DNA of 64,000 nt from SpSt-398 sp041752235. GTDB lineage: Bacteria; Bacteroidota; Bacteroidia; Chitinophagales; Chitinophagaceae. The number at the start of each line of letters is the position of its first letter. The stretch's first letter is position 1. The translations under genes and the position numbers were made by a program. The notes below the pieces were generated by a model that was not told the origin of the DNA, did no database searches, and worked only from the letters and a program-made list of their open reading frames with translations. Positions 25,701 through 34,122 of this stretch are shown here, one piece after another. Location: assembly GCA_041752235.1 (NCBI GenBank), contig JBGSHM010000001.1, forward strand, positions 124,001 through 188,000, given 5' to 3'.

Positions 25701-28247
25701 TTATTGTGGATTTGTGGTTTCAGGAGGACCCAAAAAACTTGGTTGGAGTTTGCCGAGATCAAGGACCAGTTTTTGCAGTACTACGCCTGGGTCTACACGC
25801 CAGATACGGATCTTGTGTTTTCCGGGTTGGGATAAAAAATGACGGCTGGAACGGATTATGATGCTTTCGCCCACCCATTTGTTCCAGATACCACGGTCGC
25901 TGGTTTTATCTTCTTTATTTAGACTGATGATCTGCGGCGTTTCTCCATCGATGGAAACCGCATAGCGGGTGCCTGTTTCCATATGGTGAAAATTAAGTAC
26001 AGGTGTGAAGTAGGCATAGAGGGTAACGGAATCCTTGCCCACTGTATAGATATCATATTCCAGACAAGGGGAACCTTGTCCCGGAATGGATGCGGGTGCG
26101 GTGGCCGGAAAAGCAGTGACTGCATTTCCGGTTCTTCCATGATCAGGGAGCTTTACCCATTTGATCTCTTTGGTTTCAATGGCACGGCTATAGTTTGTCG
26201 CTTCGATGGAGATGCCAATCTGTTTGTCTTCGTGGAATACCGGTCCTTTATTGCCTTTCCAAGATACAGGTTTGGCTGCACGAGGCGTATAGGCAATATG
26301 CAAAATGGAGTCTTCCGACAGCAGCGGCACTGCCGGCATTTTTTGTACAGGCGGTTGCTGCCAATAGGTGTACCCGATATGGGTCTGGCTCATCATGTGG
26401 TTCCATTTCCCATTTCCCAATTCATGGTATTGGCGGGTGATGAGGGAGTCGTTCAAATAGTATTCTTTCACCTTGGCAGCATAGCCATTTGTTTCCGGCA
26501 GTTTTTGCGCATAGGCCTTCTTATACAAGGCATGATAATAATACATTTCATAGAGGTTTGAGCAGGCCAACACCGGATGGAGTACCAATTGAAAATAGGC
26601 ATCATGGTATTCGGCCGGTAATTTGGCGGCAATGGATTTGGCACGCTCGCGCAGATCGGTATATTCTTTTACCACACGGGGCCATTCCTCGTAGTTAAAA
26701 CTATAGGTGTCTGCATCCAGCAACTCCGGTTTACGGCGCCCATTGTATTTAGCATAAAGGGATAGGATCTGCGCGATCTCGGTAGCATGTGTTTTTCCAA
26801 ACTGATCGGCTGCCCATTTTTTAGTGAAAGCCTGAATATCGGTCGCCTGAATTTTTTCCGGGTTCCAGGCATAGGTCAGAAAGAAAGAGATCGGCAATTC
26901 CATCGGTTTGATATCACCCACATTCACGATCCATATTTGACGCACATCATATTCCCAGGCCAGGTTCATCTGTTGCCATATTTTCGGGAGTGGGTTTGTA
27001 TTCACCCATTTGTAGTTCCGGGGGCCACCAACATAATCAAAGTGGTAATAGATCCCATAGCCACCTGTGCGGGGTTTGTCATCGCGTTTGGGAAGTTTGC
27101 GCAGGTTACCCCAGTTATCATCACATAAAAGTAAGGTCACATCATCCGGTACCCGCATGCCCTTATCATAATAATCCTGAACTTCTTTATACAAGGCCCA
27201 AAGTTGGGGCGTCATGGAAGCGGGTTGGCCGGTAACATCGGCAATGATCTCGCGTTGGTCTTTGACGATTCTTTCCAGTAAGGAGGTGGCGGTTTCGCGG
27301 GACATCGGCATATCTCCATCGCCGCGCATGCCTACACTCACGATCTTCTCGTTGGTGGCCCTTTTCATGCCCTCGCGCCAGAAGGATTTTAACAAAACCT
27401 CATTGCTGTCATAGTTCCACTTGCCTTTGCCATATCGTCTCCATTCATCATGGGCCCGCATTAATGGCTCATGGTGGGAAGTGCCTATGACGATCCCGTA
27501 TTTTTCGGCAGAATGGATATTGAGTGAATCATCATCATAAAAGGCATTGCCCCACATGGCCGGCCAGATATAATTTCCTTTCAGGCGAAGGATCAATTCA
27601 AACACCTTTTCGTAAAAGCGATGATTGAATCCGCCGAATTTTTCCCTTGACCAGTTCGACAGGGCTGGCGCTTCATCATTGATAAATATGCCACGGTATT
27701 TAACCCGGGGAAAATCGGTCAACAGGAAATTTTTCCTGATCCGCAATTCAGGTAGTTTTTTCACCGGTACATCGGCCCACCATTGCCAGGGAGAAACACC
27801 GATCTGGGCAGAGAATTCGGCCACACCATAGGCCACACCACGACGATCACTGCCAATGATCAGGATAAGTTGATTGATACCAGGAACAGGTTTATCGATG
27901 GTCTGAATGCGAAATACTTCCCAACTTTCTTTTTTAAACCAGTTGGACCTATCCATCTTGGGCAGGACCTTGGATAATAAGGAAGAGTTGGCAGTGCCTA
28001 CCAGGATCAGGGTTTCTGCTTTTTTAGGAAGGGCATTGGCGATTAACGGCGTATTTCCGGTTACCGCCTGAATGTCCTTTTGCAGCCAATTGGCCACCAG
28101 CGATACCAGTGGCGCTTCGTCTGAAGCCGACACGATCGTAGATGAGCCAAGGTTGAAGGAAGGGATTGCTTTATCGGTGGCCAGCATATTCTGCGTACTC
28201 GCCAGATAAGGGCTCAACATGAGCAGGAGGGTGAAATATTTTTTCAT
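25701..28247 (-). CDS. Xylan alpha-1,2-glucuronidase, GH115
   Basis: Secreted enzyme of 848 residues removing 4-O-methyl-glucuronic acid from internal xylose residues of intact xylan. The signal is about 1-18. The N-terminal beta-rich domain (about 30-170) has IIGSDRRGVAYGVAEFSAQIGVSPW. The catalytic barrel includes RGIFINDEAPALSNW, LRLKGNYIWPAMWGNAFYDDD, GTSHHEPLMRAHDEW, VSVGMRGDGDMPM and LLCDDNWGN, all typical GH115 blocks. The C-terminal domain (about 680-848) is beta-rich. It is the first gene of the leftward operon, preceded by a control region with a LacI-type palindrome at 28308-28321. Confidence 0.92.
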   Translation of the reverse strand: MKKYFTLLLMLSPYLASTQNMLATDKAIPSFNLGSSTIVSASDEAPLVSLVANWLQKDIQAVTGNTPLIANALPKKAETLILVGTANSSLLSKVLPKMDRSNWFKKESWEVFRIQTIDKPVPGINQLILIIGSDRRGVAYGVAEFSAQIGVSPWQWWADVPVKKLPELRIRKNFLLTDFPRVKYRGIFINDEAPALSNWSREKFGGFNHRFYEKVFELILRLKGNYIWPAMWGNAFYDDDSLNIHSAEKYGIVIGTSHHEPLMRAHDEWRRYGKGKWNYDSNEVLLKSFWREGMKRATNEKIVSVGMRGDGDMPMSRETATSLLERIVKDQREIIADVTGQPASMTPQLWALYKEVQDYYDKGMRVPDDVTLLLCDDNWGNLRKLPKRDDKPRTGGYGIYYHFDYVGGPRNYKWVNTNPLPKIWQQMNLAWEYDVRQIWIVNVGDIKPMELPISFFLTYAWNPEKIQATDIQAFTKKWAADQFGKTHATEIAQILSLYAKYNGRRKPELLDADTYSFNYEEWPRVVKEYTDLRERAKSIAAKLPAEYHDAYFQLVLHPVLACSNLYEMYYYHALYKKAYAQKLPETNGYAAKVKEYYLNDSLITRQYHELGNGKWNHMMSQTHIGYTYWQQPPVQKMPAVPLLSEDSILHIAYTPRAAKPVSWKGNKGPVFHEDKQIGISIEATNYSRAIETKEIKWVKLPDHGRTGNAVTAFPATAPASIPGQGSPCLEYDIYTVGKDSVTLYAYFTPVLNFHHMETGTRYAVSIDGETPQIISLNKEDKTSDRGIWNKWVGESIIIRSSRHFLSQPGKHKIRIWRVDPGVVLQKLVLDLGKLQPSFLGPPETTNPQ

Positions 28248-28307
28248 TGGCTCCCGGGTTATGGGTGATTCAAGAAGGAAAAATAAACCTTGTTTTAGGC
28301 TTTAAAT

Positions 28308-28321
28308 TGCAATCGGTTGCC
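28308..28321 (-). promoter_or_regulatory. LacI-type operator, GH115 side
   Basis: TGCAATCGGTTGCC, an imperfect palindrome centred on CG with GCAA/TTGC arms, the pattern of LacI/GalR family sites. It lies 61 bases upstream of the GH115 start and just upstream of a possible leftward -7 box around 28278-28290. Confidence 0.5.
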
Positions 28322-28719
28322 TAAAGATCGTGAAAAATAGTATCCCACAAAGGGATTTTTTTGGGTTATGTGTCGGGTCTCTTTGGGGTAATTGCGTGTG
28401 TATATATATAAATAATGAAGGCATAATGGGAGTAGAATAAGCAATGAAAAATGAAGAAGCGAAGGTTGTATTCAGCACAAACCTTTCCAATGAAGAACCG
28501 ATCAGCCCTCTTGGATTTGGGCTATGATTCGCCCTGGGGTTGAGTCCTGTGCCTTTGTGGTGGATCATGGCTAATAAGACATCCGGGTGGGCATTGAACA
28601 ACCAGGAATAGTAACCGGCCAGTATGACCCCACTCATTTTGCTGGAAATAAAATAGTTAGCCATCGATTTAGCCTAAAGACCGTTTGTGGGTGAAAATGG
28701 GCGGAGGAAAAAAAATTAT

Positions 28720-28733
28720 TGCAATCGGTTGCA
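28720..28733 (+). promoter_or_regulatory. LacI-type operator, SusC side
   Basis: TGCAATCGGTTGCA, the same core as the site at 28308 with complete TGCA ends. It lies 17 bases before the -7-like box TATTTTCG (28751-28758), covering the expected -33 region, so repressor binding would block the SusC promoter. Confidence 0.55.
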
Positions 28734-28750
28734 TTTTCAATTTAATCCTC

Positions 28751-28758
28751 TATTTTCG
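28751..28758 (+). promoter_or_regulatory. Putative -7 box for the first SusC transcript
   Basis: TATTTTCG resembles TAnnTTTG. It is about 250 bases upstream of the SusC ATG, implying a long leader. Consensus match only. Confidence 0.35.
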
Positions 28759-29009
28759 TTAGCGATTGCTAAAAACTACTTCGCTCAACTGCTAAATGAC
28801 TGTTGTATGGCCCATAGCCATATGAAAAATAAAAATCTACTGATGTCCTCTTTTCACCGGGGGATATTCAAGCAAGCCATCAATTCACCTCCTCTATATT
28901 CGGATGTTAACGGGTCAATTACCCAGGAAACCTGGTATGCCGATGGTTAAATCCATGGTCGACCCCAATGAAATCTTCCATTCTTCACTTGCTAATACAA
29001 TCAAATAAC

Positions 29010-32000
29010 ATGAAACACGAACTTGCTTATGAAAGAACGCGGTACTACGCAGTCTGGAAGAGACTGAGTTTATTTGCCTTCTTTATTGCTGCTGCTCTGA
29101 TGACATTTGCTCAGGGTAGAGTGGTGGGTAAAGTACAGAATGAAACGGGTGGCCCGGTTTCCGGCGCTTCCGTTTCAGTAAAGGGTACGAATACCGGAAC
29201 CACAACTGACAATTCAGGAAATTTTTCCATTAACGCTAACCCAGGCACGGTGCTGGTCATTTCTTATGTGGGTTATCTCACCCAGGAAGTGAATGTAACC
29301 GGTGCTGAGCTCTCTGTACAACTGGCAGTCGATGCCCGTAGTATGGGTGAAGTGATCGTAGTGGGTTACGGCTCCCAGCGGAGACGGGATGTTACCGGTG
29401 CGGTGATTTCCGTCAACGAGGCCACACTGAAAGAAGTGCCGGCCCCCAACGTACTAAATCAGTTAAAAGGCCGTGCAGCCGGGGTATCCATTGTAAGTAA
29501 TGGAGCCACACCTGGTTCACAAGCCTAGATCCGGATCCGGGGTAACAGGACCCTGACCACTTCACAAGGCTCCGCCGATGCACTCGACGGCCCACTGGTG
29601 GTGGTAGATGGTATCCCCTACGGTGGTCTGAATGACTTGAACCCGGATGACATTGCCAACATCGAGATCCTGAAAGACGCCTCCGCCACAGCCATCTTTG
29701 GTTCTCGTGGTGCGGGTGGTGTTTTGTTGGTGACTACGAAAAGAGGAAAGGTCGGTAGACCGGTTATTTCCTATGATGGATATTATGGTGTTACCAATAT
29801 CATGTCCAAGTACAAAGTATTTAACGGAGAAGAATACGCTCAGTTCAAAGAAGATGGTGCTGCCTACAACCGTACAGGTTGGCCTGGAAGCCAATTCACT
29901 TCTTCTTACCTCCTGACCCAATTGGAAAAAGATGCGCTGGCCGCCGGTGTAAGTACCGACTGGCAGGATCTTATTTACAAAACAGGGCATATGCAAAGTC
30001 ATCAACTGAGTTTGCAGGGTGGTACTGAAATGACCCAGTTTGGAATGGGTGCCGGTTTCTTCCGTGAAGAAGGTATCATCCCTAACCAACGCTTCGACCG
30101 CTTCAATCTGCGCGCAACCCTCGATCAAAAGATCAGCAACCGCGTGAAGATCGGATTGAATACCATGAATACATTGACCTATACCAATAACCCCGGTGGT
30201 GGTGGTATTCCTGGTGGTTTGGCCCGGTTGACTCCTTTGGCCAGTCCTTATAATGCCGATGGAACGGTTAACCTGAATCCTGCTTTTGGATCCATTGATG
30301 CGGCCGCTGTGAGCCCACTGACGCTGATCACGAAATCGGATGCCATTCTTTCCCGCAGCCGATCCATTCGCAGCTTCAACAGTTTGTATGCGGAAGTGAA
30401 ACTGATTGATGGCCTGCGCTATCGCTTTAATGCAGGTTTGAACTTCAGCCAATCGGCTTTCAACGGTTATTCTGGTCCTAACACCTATGTCAATACCGCT
30501 GTTGTGCAGTCTTCTTCCAACGCCACTGTATCTAATACGGAGTTTTGGAACTACAACCTGCAACACCTCTTGTATTATAATAAGACCATTGCCGACAAAC
30601 ATAAGATCGGTTTCACCGGTTTGTTTGAGGTCACCAAAGACCATTCACAAGGAAGCAATTTCACCATTACCGGTGTACCTGCTGACTATATTGGAAATGC
30701 GAACTTTGGTTTGGCCAGCGGAACACCCGTTGCCAATCCCGGTAACCAATCATTCTCTGAACAAGGGCTGGTTTCCTATATGGGTCGTATCAATTATGGA
30801 TACGATGACAAATACCTGTTGACCCTGACCATGAGAAGAGATGGTTCTTCCACCTTGTCTCCCGGTAACCAATACTTCAACTATCCCGCTGTTGGTTTGG
30901 GATGGAATGTGATTGATGAGAAATTTATGGAAAAACTGGATTTTGTTTCCAACCTGAAACTGCGTGGTGGCTGGGGTATCTCCGGTAACCGTAACGTAGG
31001 ACCTTATTCTACCCTGGGTGCCCTCTCTGCCGGGTATTATAATTTTGGAACATCCACTGCCGGTCAGGCCCTGGCCTATACCGTAACCAGTCTTCCCGCT
31101 ACCGATCTCGGATGGCAATCCACTTCGCAGATCGATATTGGTTTGGAATTTGGCTTCCTGGATAATCGGATCACCGGTTCGATTGACTACTACCATCAAA
31201 AAACCAAAGACATCCTTCTTTCTGTTCCCCTTCCTCCATCCAATGGAGCCGGTTCGACCTTAAAGAACCTGGGTAGAACAGAAGGTAAAGGGGTGGAAGT
31301 AGCTTTAACCGTTGAACCCATTCGCAATCCTAAAGGATTCAACTGGAGCGCGGATATCACCTACTTCTTCAACCGTGAAAAAATCACTCAGTTGACCACA
31401 CCAACCGAAATGCAGAATATCGCTGCAGGCTGGTTTGTCGGACAACCGCTGACTGTGATCTATGACTATAATAAATTAGGCATCTGGCAACTGGATGATT
31501 CCATCAAAGGAACCATTGCTGCTCAATTGGCCCCGACTCAGTATCCTGGCCAGATCCGGGTAGAAGATGTAAACGGTGATAATCGTATTACGCCTGCCGA
31601 CCGGAAGATCCTTGGAAACTTCCAACCCAAATGGGAAGGTGGTTTGACCAACCGTTTCTCTTATGGTGATTTTGATCTTTCCGTGGTTGTTTACGCCAGA
31701 ATGGGGATGAAAGTATTGGTTCCTTACCTGACCGCTGATGGTGGTGGTAACGGTTATCCTTTCTTCATGCAAACCCGCGTGAACCAACTCAAGGTTGATT
31801 ATTGGACCCGGAACAACCCGACCAATGCCTTCCCTGCACCCGATGCCGGTACTGACCGCTTCCTTTATGGTTCTACCCTCGGTTATCAGGATGGTTCCTT
31901 TATCAAATGCCGGAGCATCAACTTTGGATATCGTGTACCTGCCCGTCTGTTGAAAAAAACAGGTATCAGTTATGCACGTGTTTACGTAAATGCGACCAAC

Positions 32001-32186
32001 CCATTCATCATCTACTCTCCTTTTGTGAGAGATGGTTATGGACCTGATCCCGAAGGAAATGGTTATGGTGGTTCTGTAACGCCTACTGGCGCGGGTGATG
32101 TAAGTACCCCAACCAGACAGGTGAGTGTGAACCTGAACAACCCTCCGGTTCGTCAATTCACATTTGGTGTAAATCTTAAATTCTAA
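29010..32186 (+). pseudogene. SusC/RagA TonB-linked transporter interrupted by an in-frame TAG
   Basis: Outer-membrane xylan-oligosaccharide importer of about 1,058 codons. The start MKHELAYERTRYYAVWKR is followed by a signal segment (about 16-35), a CarboxypepD_reg domain (about 37-112), the TonB-box-like MGEVIVVGYG (about 112-121) and the plug. At codon 173 (29526-29528) a TAG interrupts the plug between ATPGSQA and IRIRGNRTL; translation continues in the same frame through the entire barrel to 32186 with no frameshift. Family alignments normally have Q before IRIRG, so a single CAG-to-TAG change explains it. It could be a nonsense mutation, a sequencing error or readthrough. The downstream SusD is intact. 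Confidence 0.88.
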
Positions 32187-32204
32187 ACTATTCAATCGTT
32201 CGAT

Positions 32205-34010
32205 ATGAAATACATAAAATATGCAATAGCGATCGCTGCGATAGTTGTTTCCGGCACCGGCTGTAAGAAGCTCCTGGAGGAAAAACCCCAGGCGCAGGTA
32301 GTTCCTTCTTTTTTCAATAGCCCTGCAGGGGTATTGGGAGGAATCGCCGGTGTGTACAATGACTTGCGTGGCCAGTGGGGTACAGAAGGCTTTACCAATG
32401 AAATGCAGGCTGGTACGGATGAATTCATCCTCGGCGCGAGTGGTAGTGCCCCCATCTCTACCTACAATGGTTTAAATGCCAGTAATTTTGGTGCTGCCTG
32501 GGGCGTTGCCTTTCAGGATATAAATACACTCAACGGGGTGTTGCAATATGGTCAAACCATTGACCTGCCGGATGCCACCCGGAAACAATACCTGGCGCAA
32601 GCCAAGTTCCTCCGCGGGTTCTGGTATTTCTACCTGGTGCAAACATATGGTGATGTACCGCTGCACACCGAGTTTATCACTGTTCCTTCACAAGCTGCTT
32701 CCCGCCAACCTTTGTCCCAGATCTATGATCTGATCCTCCAGGATCTGACAGAAGCGGCGGCTGATCTTCCCGACAGACCAACAGCGCCCTTCCTCGGTAA
32801 AGCGGCTACCAAACCCGTGGCCCAGTTTCTGTTGGCCAAAGCCTATCTCACCCGTGGATGGCTGACCAATAACCAGGCTGACTTTGTACAGGCACATACC
32901 CTTTGTGCAGCCATCATTGCCAACAAAGCCACTTATGGTCTTGACCTCTGGCAGGATTTTGGTGATGCCTTTGTGCCCGCCAATGATTATGGTAAGGAAA
33001 CCATGTTCGTTAGTGACCATAGCATGGATCCTAAATACGGTTATTATACCGTAGGTGGTGGCGCCAGTGGTGGTGCTGCACAAAACCTTTCTCCCTGGTT
33101 CACCAATTTCAACTATCCCAACTGGGGAATCAACTCGTATAAGAACGCCGCCAACGTACTCGTGAATAGTGGAACAACCACCATGATCCGCGATTCTTAT
33201 TATGGACGCCCTTATATCCGGATGCGCCCCAACAGTTATTTCTGGCCAACCGGACCCAATGCCGGTAAGAATTATTTCCTTGATCGTGCATTTACACAAC
33301 GGAACAATGATTCCCGCTTCCAGAATTCTTTCTATACCGTTTACATTGCCAATAAAGCCACATCAAATACCGTTGCTGCGGCCAACAATAGCCGTGGTAT
33401 CGCTTATACACTGGCCGTTGGTGATACTGCCATCTGGCTGCCTGATTTTGAAGTAACAGGTGCCCCGCAATTTGATGGTACACGTCCCTTCAAAGGAACG
33501 ATCGCTCCACCCAGTCTCTGGTCGAATACGATCTTCCCCGCTTTGAAAAAATTCATGGATCCCAGCCGTGGTTCCAACTTCAACGACCCCTCTACACGTC
33601 CCTGTGTATTGTATCGTTTTTCTGAAGTTTACCTCGTTGCTGCGGAAGCCTATTTCAAAGCCGGCGATGCAACCAATGCAGCCGCTATGTTGAATGTTAT
33701 CCGTCAACGTGCCGCTTTCCGTAAAACCAATACACCGGCACAAAATGCCGCTGCTGAAGCCGCAATGACCATTACCGCGGGTGATGTAACCGTTGATTTT
33801 ATATTGGATGAGCGTAGCCGCGAATTGTTTGGCGAATGGCAAAGATGGCATGACCTGGTTCGTACCCAATCATTGGTACGTCGTATCCAGGAATGGAATC
33901 CTGAAGCAGGTCCCAATATCCAAAGCTTCCATGTGCTGCGCCCGATTCCGCAAAGCCAGATCGACCGGGTAACCGAAGGCCCTGCCTTCCCCCAAAACCC
34001 TGGTTATTGA
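32205..34010 (+). CDS. SusD/RagB surface glycan-binding lipoprotein
   Basis: Partner lipoprotein of the SusC upstream, 601 residues. Lipobox SGTGC with Cys20. SusD landmarks are KKLLEEKPQAQV, LRGQWGTEGF, AKFLRGFWYFYLVQTYGDVPL (TPR segment), ILQDLTEAAADLP, LAKAYLTRGW, LYRFSEVYLVAAEAYFKAGD and the C-terminal ILDERSRELFGEWQRWHDLVRT. It lies only 18 bases after SusC, so the pair is cotranscribed. It caps the SusC barrel and binds the oligosaccharide. Context (GH115, GH10, GH43 and arabinose genes) suggests glucuronoarabinoxylan fragments. A clear terminator follows, separating it from the arabinose catabolic genes. Confidence 0.93.
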   Translation: MKYIKYAIAIAAIVVSGTGCKKLLEEKPQAQVVPSFFNSPAGVLGGIAGVYNDLRGQWGTEGFTNEMQAGTDEFILGASGSAPISTYNGLNASNFGAAWGVAFQDINTLNGVLQYGQTIDLPDATRKQYLAQAKFLRGFWYFYLVQTYGDVPLHTEFITVPSQAASRQPLSQIYDLILQDLTEAAADLPDRPTAPFLGKAATKPVAQFLLAKAYLTRGWLTNNQADFVQAHTLCAAIIANKATYGLDLWQDFGDAFVPANDYGKETMFVSDHSMDPKYGYYTVGGGASGGAAQNLSPWFTNFNYPNWGINSYKNAANVLVNSGTTTMIRDSYYGRPYIRMRPNSYFWPTGPNAGKNYFLDRAFTQRNNDSRFQNSFYTVYIANKATSNTVAAANNSRGIAYTLAVGDTAIWLPDFEVTGAPQFDGTRPFKGTIAPPSLWSNTIFPALKKFMDPSRGSNFNDPSTRPCVLYRFSEVYLVAAEAYFKAGDATNAAAMLNVIRQRAAFRKTNTPAQNAAAEAAMTITAGDVTVDFILDERSRELFGEWQRWHDLVRTQSLVRRIQEWNPEAGPNIQSFHVLRPIPQSQIDRVTEGPAFPQNPGY

Positions 34011-34043
34011 TCTTACTATGAGATTTCTACTGGAGTAATATGT

Positions 34044-34073
34044 GGGGCAGGTCATAGACCTGCCCCCTTTTTT
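34044..34073 (+). terminator. Terminator after SusD
   Basis: GGGGCAGGTC (34044-34053), ATA loop, GACCTGCCCC (34057-34066), then CTTTTTT. A perfect 10-base stem. Confidence 0.93.
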
Positions 34074-34122
34074 ATGGTTAATTGAACATTTTGATACTGA
34101 ATTATCCTATATTGATTTCCTC

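Larger units (their letters stand above)
28248..29009. promoter_or_regulatory. Divergent control region between the xylan operon and SusC
   Basis: A 762-base stretch without a convincing gene. It contains two copies of a LacI-type palindrome (28308-28321 and 28720-28733) and two copies of a 13-base element differing by one base (GCCTAAAGATCGT at 28319 and GCCTAAAGACCGT at 28672). Open frames in it (28302-28664 minus, 28687-28950 plus) cross these sites and look random. Long 5' leaders are possible on both sides. Confidence 0.6.

Noticed and set aside
28302..28664. 120-codon minus-strand frame upstream of GH115
   Set aside because: It spans the operator-like palindrome, has no recognisable domain or signal, and its composition looks like random translation of control DNA.
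28687..28950. 87-codon plus-strand frame before SusC
   Set aside because: It crosses the putative operator and -7 box and shows no protein-like features.
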